Of a DNA stretch of 45,016 nt, positions 22,795-31,336 are shown piece by piece; the stretch's first letter is position 1, and each line of letters starts with the position of its first letter. The notes under the pieces were generated by a model. The model saw only the letters and a program-made list of their open reading frames with translations, made no database searches and was not told the origin of the DNA. Position numbers and translations under genes: made by a program. Origin of the DNA: Ruthenibacterium sp. (GTDB lineage Bacteria > Bacillota > Clostridia > Oscillospirales > Ruminococcaceae); assembly GCA_020025255.1 (NCBI GenBank), contig JAHHSK010000007.1, positions 1 to 45,016 of the forward strand, in the 5' to 3' direction.

Positions 22795-25191
22795 ATGAAA
22801 AAGAAAATCAATCGCAGCGATTACAGCATCGTCTGGGACGAGGAAAGCGGACAGATTCAAGGGCTGTACGATCGGTTCGAACCGGAGCAGAACTGGCTGG
22901 CAGAGGGCGGAAGATTCGCGGTTCCGTTTCTTCACGGCACGCAATTCGGGGAGGATCACCAAGGCATTGCGCTGTTTCAGGACGGGAATGGCCTGTATGG
23001 GCAGAGCCCATCGGGGCTGACAAGGATCAGGATAAGCCCAGACGATTCGATATTGAGGCTGGAGCTTCAGTGTCCGGCGGATAACGGCCCCAGGATCGGC
23101 ATGAGCATGGATCTCAATTTTCTGGATATGCCGGGGCACGGCACGTGGGAGCATCAGTGTATGCCGAAGGTGATCTATACCGATGAATCACTCGCATATG
23201 CGTATTTTGTGTTTGGCACAGCAGATGGGCGTTATTTGATTTTGACGGTTTCTTCTGCCTTTGCCGCGTGGCGCCTGCGATACAGCTATGAAGGGCATCG
23301 GATCATCGGCTTCCAGCTTCTGACTCAGGCAGACGACATCCGGACCGATGGACGGGGCGAGCTGCCCGCAGTCACCCGGCTTGCGGTTCAGATCCAGTTT
23401 GCCAAAAGCATGGAAGAATGCATAAAAAAAACGGCATCGGCTTTGGGCATCGCGATTGCCGTTCCGGCAAAATCCGGCGGCCTTCCGCAGGAAACGATCC
23501 CGCTTCGGCTGGAAGGAAACGGGCATTCGCTTCGGATCGTAAGCCCGGATGGGGATGCATATGCCGCTGCCGCCGATCGGCTTTTGCTGCAAAAGCCGGG
23601 CATCTATCGTGTGATCACCGTCACGCAGGATGGAAGGGAACATACGACAAGGCTTCTGTGCCATGAAGAACTGGAAAAGCAAATGGATCGGGTCAACGGA
23701 TTCTATCAAAAGTATTTTCAGCATCCCAGCGGAGCCTTTTATCGTGCCATTTCGACGGATACCCTGCGCCCGGATAAAGATGTTATCGGGGGAGGAGCTT
23801 TTGGCGATCCGAACGAGCACTATTCCTGCCGAACCGGTGAGTTCGGTGGGTTTTCGGCTTGGGCCATGATGAAGAACCTTCTGATTTACGGCGCAAAGCC
23901 GCATCTTCGGCAGGCCGTGGACCGCTATGTGCTTGATTGGGCGCTCAATCGCGGACATGAAAAAACACCGTATCTGGGAAGTCTGTGCAAGCATCCCCAT
24001 TCGTATTTGGGAAGGGACTTCGGGCCGTATCATGTGTATGAGGAGTATAACTATATGCAGCAGGAAATCTTCCTGTTGGAAGAGCTTGCGGATTACTATG
24101 CCCTTACACAGGATGATGCAGTAAAGCAAGATGCACTTTGTCTGGCGCGGCACATTCAGCAGGAGCATCTGGATGAACGGGGGCGGATCATCAATCAGAA
24201 TTTCCCGTCGGAACCGGGCACCGATTATTCCACGGTACATATCCCGGTGCTCAGCTTCCTGCGCTGGGCACACAGGCTTGAGCCGAACGATCCGGACAAT
24301 GCCGCGTTCATGGCAGATATTGCCCGGAAAATTGCCGATCATGTATGGAAAAGAGGGCTGGATTTCCCAACGGAAGGAGAACCGTGCACCGAGGATGGCT
24401 CCATGGCCTGTGCGGCTGCGACCCTGCTTTATGCGTACCGCTTTCTGGAGGCAAAGCCGGAATACCTTCGCACAGCGAAGGAACTGCTCGAAAAGCACCG
24501 GATGCTGGAACTGGATGGAACCGACTGCCGGATGAAAGGCTCGACCGTCCGCTTTTGGGAAACCCAATATGAAACAAGGGATTGGGGGCCTTCGATCAAC
24601 GCAGGGCACGGCTGGACGATATGGACATCGGAAGCAAAGGCGCAGCTGGCATGCATCGAAGGGGATTTCAGTGCGCTGTTGGAATCGTATGAGGGCTTCG
24701 TTACGAATATGTGCAAGATGCACGAATCGGGTGGGCTGTACTGCTGCTATACGCCGGATATGATACCGGGGCTGCCGCATGCTTACTGCCCGGAGGGGAT
24801 GACAGACCCCGGCTTGAGTGAAACGGATCTGCGCCCCACTACAACGCATCTGGGCATGCGTTTTCCGAACGGAGCCTTTGCCGCCAGCGGGAATTATTAT
24901 CTGATCCGGGCGGCAGAAATATGGGATCACATCAGCGGGTTGGATCTGGAAAACGGCGTTGCCGTAAACGGGGTGTACGCCGACGGAGACTTTGTTTCAG
25001 CAGCACCGAGATTTTCCTGTCTTTTGCTTCGCGGCAACGGCAGCATCCGTATCACGATGCAGGAAATTCGGGAATTGGAAGTACTTTGGGATCGTGCCTT
25101 TGAAATAAAAGGCGGGACGATCGTGCGCAGGGAAGGGAAAAAATGGGTCTGTGTTCCAAACGGCAGGGAGCTTATACTCATCGGCAGATAG
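22795..25191 (+). CDS. Large cytoplasmic protein of unrecognised family, probable (alpha/alpha)-barrel carbohydrate-active enzyme
   Basis: 798 residues, no signal peptide. Residues ~1-300 look beta-rich (SIVWDEESGQIQGLYDRFEP; WEHQCMPKVIYTD). Residues ~310-720 look like a helical toroid: FGGFSAWAMMKNLLIYG, YVLDWALNRGHEKTPYLG, VYEEYNYMQQEIFLLEELA, LCLARHIQQEH, FLRWAHRLEP, and AGHGWTIWTSEAKAQLACI. A short beta C-terminus follows. This layout is seen in (alpha/alpha)6 glycosidases and polysaccharide lyases. Conserved-looking acidic and aromatic clusters (GDPNEHYSCRTGEFGG; RDFGPYHVYEEYNYMQ) may line an active site. I cannot assign a GH or PL family. It is flanked by uxuA and uxuB, so it may release or process a uronic-acid sugar. 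GGAGAGG lies 4 nt before the ATG. Confidence 0.6.
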   Translation: MKKKINRSDYSIVWDEESGQIQGLYDRFEPEQNWLAEGGRFAVPFLHGTQFGEDHQGIALFQDGNGLYGQSPSGLTRIRISPDDSILRLELQCPADNGPRIGMSMDLNFLDMPGHGTWEHQCMPKVIYTDESLAYAYFVFGTADGRYLILTVSSAFAAWRLRYSYEGHRIIGFQLLTQADDIRTDGRGELPAVTRLAVQIQFAKSMEECIKKTASALGIAIAVPAKSGGLPQETIPLRLEGNGHSLRIVSPDGDAYAAAADRLLLQKPGIYRVITVTQDGREHTTRLLCHEELEKQMDRVNGFYQKYFQHPSGAFYRAISTDTLRPDKDVIGGGAFGDPNEHYSCRTGEFGGFSAWAMMKNLLIYGAKPHLRQAVDRYVLDWALNRGHEKTPYLGSLCKHPHSYLGRDFGPYHVYEEYNYMQQEIFLLEELADYYALTQDDAVKQDALCLARHIQQEHLDERGRIINQNFPSEPGTDYSTVHIPVLSFLRWAHRLEPNDPDNAAFMADIARKIADHVWKRGLDFPTEGEPCTEDGSMACAAATLLYAYRFLEAKPEYLRTAKELLEKHRMLELDGTDCRMKGSTVRFWETQYETRDWGPSINAGHGWTIWTSEAKAQLACIEGDFSALLESYEGFVTNMCKMHESGGLYCCYTPDMIPGLPHAYCPEGMTDPGLSETDLRPTTTHLGMRFPNGAFAASGNYYLIRAAEIWDHISGLDLENGVAVNGVYADGDFVSAAPRFSCLLLRGNGSIRITMQEIRELEVLWDRAFEIKGGTIVRREGKKWVCVPNGRELILIGR

Positions 25192-25254
25192 CCGTATGGC
25201 TTGCGATGCAAAGAACACAAACCGGAAACGGACAGTCCGGAAAGGAAAATGATA

Positions 25255-26889
25255 ATGAAGATCCAACAAGCAGAAATACAGGCCAATGCAGAGGAATGGA
25301 AAAAAAGAGGCTATCATGTGCCCGCATACGACCGAAAGCAAATGCGTCAGGATACCTTGGATTCGCCCGTATGGGTTCATTTCGGGGCAGGGAACCTGTT
25401 TCGTGCGTTTCATGCCAATGCCGCGCAAAGGCTGCTGGAAAAGGGACGGATGAAGGCGGGCATCATCGTGGCAGAAGGCTTTGATTACGAAATCATAGAA
25501 AAGCTGTACCGTCCATACGATGATTACAGCATCCTGGCAACCCTCAAGGCCGATGGCACGGTGGAAAAAACATTGATCGGCAGTGTTGCAAAAAGCTGTC
25601 GTCTGGACCCCGGAGCAAAAGAGGATTTTGCCTGCCTGAACCGTGTTTTTCAGGCAGACTCCCTGCAAATGGCAACTTTTACGATCACCGAAAAGGGATA
25701 CAGCCTTACCAATGCGGCGGGGCAGCTGCTGCCCGATGTGGCACAGGATATGGCAAACGGGCCGAAAGCACCGGTCAGCTATATGGGCAAGGTGACAGCA
25801 CTGCTGTATGCCCGGTATTGCAGCGGAAAGAAGCCGATCGCTATGGTAAGTACGGATAATTGTTCCCATAACGGGGAAAAGCTTTTTGAGGCAGTGTGGG
25901 CGTTTGCAGAACAGTGGGCGCGCAGCGGCAGAGCCGATGCCGCATTCTGCGATTATATCCGGGACCCGGATGCCGTCAGCTTTCCCTGGACAATGATCGA
26001 TAAGATCACGCCGAGGCCGGATGATGCGATTCAAAAGATGCTCATTCAAGACGAGGTCGAAGCCGCGGCTCCGATCATTACCGCAAAGCATACCTATGCA
26101 GCACCGTTTGTGAACGCAGAAGAATGTGAATATCTGGTGGTGGAGGATCGCTTTCCCAATGGACGTCCGCCCTTGGAAGAAGCCGGGCTGCTGTTTACCG
26201 ACCGCAGAACGGTGGATCGAGTAGAGAGGATGAAGGTGTGCACCTGTCTGAATCCGCTGCATACGGCATTGGCGGTATTCGGATGTCTGCTGGGATATCA
26301 GAAAATCTCAGATGAAATGCAGGATCCGGCACTGCGCAGATTGGTTGAACGGCTGGGTTATGAGGAAGGGCTTGCTGTGGTTACAGACCCCGGCATCCTT
26401 TCGCCCAAGGAGTTTTTGGATACCGTGCTTCAGGTGCGCATACCCAATCCATTTATGCCCGATACCCCGCAGCGCATTGCAACGGATACCTCGCAGAAGC
26501 TGCCGATCCGGTTCGGGGAAACGATCAAAGCATATGCTGCGGATGAAAACCGGGATGTGCAGAGCCTGAAAATGATACCGTTGGTGTATGCCGGATGGCT
26601 GCGGTATCTGATCGGCGTGGATGATGAAGGACGTTTGTTTGAACGCAGCCCGGACCCGATGCTGGAAAGCGTGCAGCCGTTTATCGAAAAACTGCACATC
26701 GGAACAAGCGGGCAGGTGCGGGAAGCGGTCCGGCCGCTGCTTATGGAGAAAACGATATTCGGGGTGGATCTGTTTGAAGTCGGCCTTGCGGACAGGACGT
26801 GCCGGTATTTGGAAGAAATGATGCAAGGAAAGGGGGCCGTGAAAAACACGTTGGTTCGATATGTGCTGGAGCACTCCGAGATATCGTAA
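25255..26889 (+). CDS. uxuB: Mannitol dehydrogenase family oxidoreductase, probable fructuronate reductase
   Basis: 544 residues; the long-chain polyol dehydrogenase family. The N-terminal Rossmann region includes VWVHFGAGNLFRAFHA and the central KPIAMVSTDNCSHNGEK. The catalytic K-x5-N-x2-H is present as Lys327, Asn333, His336 in KVCTCLNPLH. It would reduce D-fructuronate to D-mannonate with NADH, the step before UxuA. Tagaturonate or mannitol activity cannot be excluded from sequence, but the uxuA neighbour supports fructuronate. The ATG at 25255 has AAGGA 8 nt upstream; the ATG at 25249 almost abuts the site, and a TTG at 25201 is unlikely. Uronate isomerase (uxaC) is not in the window. Confidence 0.85.
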   Translation: MKIQQAEIQANAEEWKKRGYHVPAYDRKQMRQDTLDSPVWVHFGAGNLFRAFHANAAQRLLEKGRMKAGIIVAEGFDYEIIEKLYRPYDDYSILATLKADGTVEKTLIGSVAKSCRLDPGAKEDFACLNRVFQADSLQMATFTITEKGYSLTNAAGQLLPDVAQDMANGPKAPVSYMGKVTALLYARYCSGKKPIAMVSTDNCSHNGEKLFEAVWAFAEQWARSGRADAAFCDYIRDPDAVSFPWTMIDKITPRPDDAIQKMLIQDEVEAAAPIITAKHTYAAPFVNAEECEYLVVEDRFPNGRPPLEEAGLLFTDRRTVDRVERMKVCTCLNPLHTALAVFGCLLGYQKISDEMQDPALRRLVERLGYEEGLAVVTDPGILSPKEFLDTVLQVRIPNPFMPDTPQRIATDTSQKLPIRFGETIKAYAADENRDVQSLKMIPLVYAGWLRYLIGVDDEGRLFERSPDPMLESVQPFIEKLHIGTSGQVREAVRPLLMEKTIFGVDLFEVGLADRTCRYLEEMMQGKGAVKNTLVRYVLEHSEIS

Positions 26890-26929
26890 GTTTTTATGCA
26901 AAACGGATGGAAGAAAAGAGGATATAGGC

Positions 26930-27772
26930 ATGAAGATCGGTACAATGGTTCAATTTCATGATATAAGCCTGCTGGAAGGCAAGCTGAAAAGATTGAAAGA
27001 GTTTGGGCTTTCCTCCTGCCAGCTTTCCTGTTGGGAACCAAAGCTTTTCACACAGGAAAATGCACAGTATATCAAAGCCCTGATGAAGGAATACGGGATC
27101 GAGGTTTCGGCTTTCTGGTGCGGCTGGGAAGGGCCGCGCATCTGGGATTTTTATGACGGACAGCTCACCTTGGGTCTGGTTCCGGCAGAATACCGCACAG
27201 CGCGGGTAAAAAACCTGTGCGATGGCGCTGATTTTGCAAAGGAGCTGGGGATCACGGATGTGGTGACCCATATGGGTTTTATTCCGGAAAATCCAAACGA
27301 TCCGAATTTTGCGCCGCTGTGTGTTGCGGTGCGGACCGTGGCAGAGCACCTGAAGAAAAATAACCAATATTTGCTGTTTGAAACCGGGCAGGAAACACCT
27401 GTGACGATGCTGCGATGCTTTGAAAAAGTGGGAACGGACAATCTGGGCGTGAACCTGGATACGGCAAACCTGATCCTTTACGGAAAAGCCAATCCGGTGG
27501 ATGCACTGGATGTGTTCGGCAGATATGTGCGCAATATCCATGCGAAGGATGGGCTGTATCCTACCAACGGGCGCGAGCTGGGGCAGGAAACCGCGATCGG
27601 AAAAGGAAAGGTGGATTTCCGGAGCCTGTTTGCAAAACTGCGGGAGCTCGGCTATGATTCCTGGGTGACGATCGAAAGAGAAATCGAAGAGGGCAGCGAT
27701 GCGCAGACACAGGATATCCGCAATTCCATCGTGTACCTTAAGCAGATCATAGATGAGGTTTATGAAAAATGA
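26930..27772 (+). CDS. Sugar phosphate isomerase/epimerase-like TIM-barrel protein
   Basis: 280 residues, xylose-isomerase-like (AP endonuclease 2) fold. A metal-ligand set is visible: Glu in LLFETGQETP, Asp in GVNLDTANL, His in RNIHAKDGLYP and Glu in WVTIEREIEEG. An additional His is in VVTHMGFIP. Members include epimerases, isomerases, dehydratases (IolE-like) and the lyase/C-deglycosidase partners of Gfo/Idh/MocA enzymes, so the reaction is open. The ATG at 26930 has AGAGGATA about 8 nt upstream. Its 3' end overlaps the next oxidoreductase by 4 nt (ATGA), strong evidence that the two work together. Confidence 0.85.
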   Translation: MKIGTMVQFHDISLLEGKLKRLKEFGLSSCQLSCWEPKLFTQENAQYIKALMKEYGIEVSAFWCGWEGPRIWDFYDGQLTLGLVPAEYRTARVKNLCDGADFAKELGITDVVTHMGFIPENPNDPNFAPLCVAVRTVAEHLKKNNQYLLFETGQETPVTMLRCFEKVGTDNLGVNLDTANLILYGKANPVDALDVFGRYVRNIHAKDGLYPTNGRELGQETAIGKGKVDFRSLFAKLRELGYDSWVTIEREIEEGSDAQTQDIRNSIVYLKQIIDEVYEK

Positions 27773-28719
27773 AAAAGAGATTGAAGATCGGGCTTGTGGG
27801 GGTCGGAGGCATCAGCAATGCGCACATTCCGGCCTGGGAAAAGCTGGAAGAAGCGCAGCTGACGGCGCTGTGCGATATCCGCGGGGAGAGCATGGAAAGA
27901 TACCCGGATAAGAAGTGCTATACGGATTTTGATGAAATGCTCGATAAGGAAAATCTGGATATCGTGGATATCTGCCTGCCCACATACTTGCATGTGGAAT
28001 ATGCGCTCAAGGCTTTGGAGCGCGGGATCCATGTGCTTTGTGAAAAACCGATTTCCCTGAATCGGCAGGATGTGGCACGGCTGTATGAAGCCGCGCAGCG
28101 CAGCCATGTGAAATTTATGGTGGCCCAGTGCGTCCGGTTTTGGCCGGAATATCAGTTTGTGCGGGAGCTTTTTGCTTCACGCCGGTATGGGCGGCTGCTT
28201 TCCGGCTCTATGGAGCGCTTGGGAAGCTATCCGCGCGAAGGAACCAGCAGCTGGTTCCGGGACGAAAAGCGCAGCGGTCTTGTGCCGTATGATCTGCATA
28301 TCCATGACCTTGATTTTATGGTAGATGCCTTTGGTGTGCCGAAAAAAACCCACAGCTTTCGCCAGAAAACGGAAAATCAGGATCATATCCATGTGGTGTA
28401 TGAATACGATGGATTTGCCATTTCTGCGGATACGGCGTGGTATGCAGCCGATTTTGCATTCAAGTGCGGATTCCGCTTTCAATTTGAAACGGCAGTTGTG
28501 GAATTGGAAAACGGAACACTTACAGTATACCGGAAAAACCAGAAAAAGGATCGGCCCGCAGAAAAGAATGAGGGCGTTGATTCAGGATACATACCGCAGA
28601 GCGATGCCTATTTTAATGAGATCAGCTATTTCACACAATGCGTGTTGAACGGCACCGACCCGGATCGGGTCCGGCCGGAGCAGCTGGAGGCAGTACTTGA
28701 TATTTTGGCGCAGCTGTGA
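27769..28719 (+). CDS. Gfo/Idh/MocA family oxidoreductase
   Basis: 316 residues. The NAD(P)-binding GLVGVGGISNAH at the N-terminus, CEKPIS (~residue 94) and DLHIHDLDFMVD (catalytic-domain His region) are standard for the family. It lacks the cysteine insertion of the proteins at 20271 and 40091, so it belongs to a different subfamily. The ATGA overlap with the preceding TIM-barrel gene implies translational coupling. The pair could oxidise a sugar hydroxyl to a keto group and then isomerise, epimerise or eliminate, or run the reverse. Last gene of the locus 1 operon, followed by a terminator. Confidence 0.88.
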   Translation: MKKRLKIGLVGVGGISNAHIPAWEKLEEAQLTALCDIRGESMERYPDKKCYTDFDEMLDKENLDIVDICLPTYLHVEYALKALERGIHVLCEKPISLNRQDVARLYEAAQRSHVKFMVAQCVRFWPEYQFVRELFASRRYGRLLSGSMERLGSYPREGTSSWFRDEKRSGLVPYDLHIHDLDFMVDAFGVPKKTHSFRQKTENQDHIHVVYEYDGFAISADTAWYAADFAFKCGFRFQFETAVVELENGTLTVYRKNQKKDRPAEKNEGVDSGYIPQSDAYFNEISYFTQCVLNGTDPDRVRPEQLEAVLDILAQL

Positions 28720-28789
28720 TAAGCTGCCGGCTATAAAGCGGACGACAGCCTGTGCCCGCTGAAAGAAAAAATCGAATCGAAAGATCGGC

Positions 28790-28826
28790 AAAAGCGCCGC
28801 AGAGAAGTTCTCTGCGGCGCTTTTGC
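28790..28826 (+). terminator. Terminator of the locus 1 operon
   Basis: A perfect 16-bp stem AAAAGCGCCGCAGAGA (28790-28805) with 28809-28824, triloop AGT, and the T-run within the 3' arm. Confidence 0.88.
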
Positions 28827-28974
28827 TGTATGGAAAATGTCATACGGCCCGGACACGGAAAAGGAATGTCCGGCAAATAGGGGGATGCCAGGGGAAGAAG
28901 GCAAAAAGAGTGTTCGTTAAAATAAGGGCTTTTTATGGGAATATATAGAAAAGGTTACAGATTTTAACAAAAAC

Positions 28975-29003
28975 TTTTAAAAGATTTTGAAATATAGTAT
29001 AAT
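28975..29003 (+). promoter_or_regulatory. AT-rich promoter of the second AraC regulator
   Basis: A consensus -10 TATAAT (28998-29003) lies in a strikingly AT-rich stretch (28950-29010). The best -35 at 17-nt spacing is the weak TTTTAA (28975-28980). The rest of the 28720-29046 gap holds the terminator above and nothing else I can identify. Confidence 0.55.
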
Positions 29004-29046
29004 ATAAAAATGTGAAAATTTCAGCTGCGGAAGAAGGGGAATGGAT

Positions 29047-31221
29047 ATGCGCAAACGACTTGCCGTGCGCATCTGGATCAATCAGTTTTTGAAATACCTG
29101 ATTATCCCGATCGTCTTTTGCCTGCTGCTGTTTCCGCTGTATGGGCTGATGCATCATCAGGCGGAAACGGTGCAGTCGGCTCAGGTGGCCGAAAGCATGA
29201 CGACCGCGATTGCGTCGTTCGAAAATTATCTGCGCACGCTGCAGGTCACGACGATCCGGCTGTTCAATACCGATAGCTTTCAGCATATCGCGGTGCGCCG
29301 CGGCGGAATGCCGGAACCGGCTGCGGCCAACAGCGCCGTCAACGAATTTTCTTCCGCAACGTACCATTTGCCGTATACCGGCTTTGCCTTTGTAAGCTTT
29401 GCAAATAATAGCCTGATCGCGGATGAAAATCGGATTTATGCCGACTCCGCTGCGTTTTATCCCCGTATGCTGGAATACGAGGGCTGGAGCGTGGAGCAGT
29501 GGAAAAGTACGTTCGGCGGCAAAACAAGGGTCATTCTGCCCTCGCGGCAGGTGCGCATCAACGCAACCGCGTATCCCGAAAAGATGCTCACGATCCAGCA
29601 GCCGTATGTCACATCCAGCGGAACGCTGCGCGGGACGTGTCATTTTTTGGTGCGCGAACGCGATCTGGTTTCTTTGTTCCTGCCCGAACCGGAATGGCGC
29701 GCGCAGGGGATTTTTTATCTGGTGCAGCCGGACGAAGCCCCCTTGATGCAGTATCAGTGCGACAGCCTGCCGCCGGTGCCGTACGAAACGCTGGAAACAA
29801 GCCTTGAATACAACGACCAGCCGTATCTCTTTGTATCGCGCCGGATCGAACCTTTGAATGCGTATGCCGTGGCGGGGCTTCCGGCATCGCTGTATGCAGA
29901 AAGCCTGAAAACGCTGGATATCACGATCGCAACCTATATCTGCATCGGTTTTTTGGTCTGCTTGCTGCTGAGTGCCGGGATGACGCTTCTTGAACTGCGC
30001 CGGATGCGGCCCGTGCTGGAGGCATTGGGCGGAACGAAAGTGAAATCGGAAAATCTGCTCAAGGAATTTGTTGCGCAGAGCATCAATAATTACGGCAGCC
30101 TTTCCGCAGAGCTGGAGCAGACACGCAGCGCGCTGGAGGCAAGCCGCATCAGCAGCCTGCTGCGCACCGGTGTGATCGCTTCGCAGGCCGACCGCAGTGC
30201 GCTTGCCCAGCGCATGGGGCTGACAAAGCACAATTACCTGATCCTGCTGCCCAAAAGCGTGGCCGAGGATCTGGAGGACGAGCTTACGATCATGGCGGTG
30301 ACGCAATGCGTGCGCAGCGCGTATGATCGTCCCCCGTATGTTTATACGGCAATGGAAGGGAATATCCTTGCTGTGGTGTCACTGGAAAGTGCGCAGGATG
30401 AAGATCTGATCCGCATGTGCCGCCAGACAGAGGCGTTGTATGCGCAGCTGGAGCTGAGCGAGCCGCTGATCGTCAGCGATTGCTTCGAGGGCATCGACCA
30501 GATTTCTTCCGCTTACTGGCGGGTGCGGAACATGGCGGCCTATTCCGATCCTACACAGAAGGTGTGTTACCTGAATGAAAAAAGTCTGGTGCGCAATCTC
30601 ACAACCGACCTTGCCAGCCTTGAACGGCTGAGCGAATATCTTATGGCAGGGCGCACGCAGGAAGCGCAGAGCCTGATCGATGATTTTTTCCGCGTGGATG
30701 ATCTTTCGCAGCAGAATTTCCGACAGGCGTTTTACAGCGTGCGCGGCATCCTGCTTTCGGCGGCCCGCGCGGCAGATTGTGAGGATTTGGCATTCCTGTG
30801 TGCCGATACCGGAAAATCCGTCTATCAGCAGGTGCAGGGGCTGCATGATCTGTGCTTTGAAGTGTGCAGCCGTGTGGATATGCTCAAGCGCAGCCACAAT
30901 GAAGCGCTGCAGAAAAATATTTTGGCGTGGCTGGGCGAACAGTATATGCGGCCGGATCTGAGCATTGCGATGACAGCCGAACGGTTCCATATCTCGCAGA
31001 AATATGTTTCGCAGTTCCTGAAAGATCAGACGGGAAAAAGCTATACGGAATATATTGAGGAGCTTCGGCTGACGCAGGCGATGAAGCTGCTGAAGACGAC
31101 CGATCTCGGCGTTACGGAAATCGCGCTGAAGTGCGGCTTCTCGACACAGAACACCTTCTACAAGGCGTTCCGGCGCCGATACGGGGCATCGCCTTCGTCG
31201 ATGCGCCAGACGATCCAATAA
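29047..31221 (+). CDS. Membrane-anchored AraC family transcriptional regulator
   Basis: About 724 residues. Membrane helix 1 (YLIIPIVFCLLLFPLYGLM, residues ~16-36), an extracytoplasmic sensor of ~255 residues, helix 2 (ITIATYICIGFLVCLLLSAG, ~300), a cytoplasmic linker, and a C-terminal AraC domain from about residue 620. The AraC domain has AERFHISQKYVSQFLKDQTG, SYTEYIEELRLTQAMKLLK, then ALKCGFSTQNTFYKAFRRRY. No kinase or receiver domain. The ATG at 29047 is 7 nt from AAGGGG; the ATG at 29041 abuts it. It converges on the GH36/GH63/ABC operon of locus 2 and is the likely regulator of that operon or of locus 1. Only weakly similar to the locus 1 regulator outside the shared architecture. Confidence 0.87.
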   Translation: MRKRLAVRIWINQFLKYLIIPIVFCLLLFPLYGLMHHQAETVQSAQVAESMTTAIASFENYLRTLQVTTIRLFNTDSFQHIAVRRGGMPEPAAANSAVNEFSSATYHLPYTGFAFVSFANNSLIADENRIYADSAAFYPRMLEYEGWSVEQWKSTFGGKTRVILPSRQVRINATAYPEKMLTIQQPYVTSSGTLRGTCHFLVRERDLVSLFLPEPEWRAQGIFYLVQPDEAPLMQYQCDSLPPVPYETLETSLEYNDQPYLFVSRRIEPLNAYAVAGLPASLYAESLKTLDITIATYICIGFLVCLLLSAGMTLLELRRMRPVLEALGGTKVKSENLLKEFVAQSINNYGSLSAELEQTRSALEASRISSLLRTGVIASQADRSALAQRMGLTKHNYLILLPKSVAEDLEDELTIMAVTQCVRSAYDRPPYVYTAMEGNILAVVSLESAQDEDLIRMCRQTEALYAQLELSEPLIVSDCFEGIDQISSAYWRVRNMAAYSDPTQKVCYLNEKSLVRNLTTDLASLERLSEYLMAGRTQEAQSLIDDFFRVDDLSQQNFRQAFYSVRGILLSAARAADCEDLAFLCADTGKSVYQQVQGLHDLCFEVCSRVDMLKRSHNEALQKNILAWLGEQYMRPDLSIAMTAERFHISQKYVSQFLKDQTGKSYTEYIEELRLTQAMKLLKTTDLGVTEIALKCGFSTQNTFYKAFRRRYGASPSSMRQTIQ

Positions 31222-31237
31222 ATACAAAGAAACCGTG

Positions 31238-31288
31238 AAAAAAGCCGCCGCAGCGTGTGTATGGTACACAAGCTGCGGCGGCTTTTTC
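31238..31288. terminator. Bidirectional terminator between the AraC regulator and the GH36-like gene
   Basis: A 16-bp stem (31239-31254 with 31272-31287) whose loop includes a small GTGT/ACAC hairpin. A-run and T-run flanks suit both strands. Confidence 0.9.
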
Positions 31289-31336
31289 CCTTGAAACGGG
31301 GCAGGGGGATAGCGGGCGGTGCGTCCGGGGGTGCAA

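Noticed and set aside
26930..27772. Calling the TIM-barrel protein hydroxypyruvate isomerase or IolE
   Set aside because: Metal ligands are shared by many members of this fold and no inositol genes are near; only the fold can be supported.
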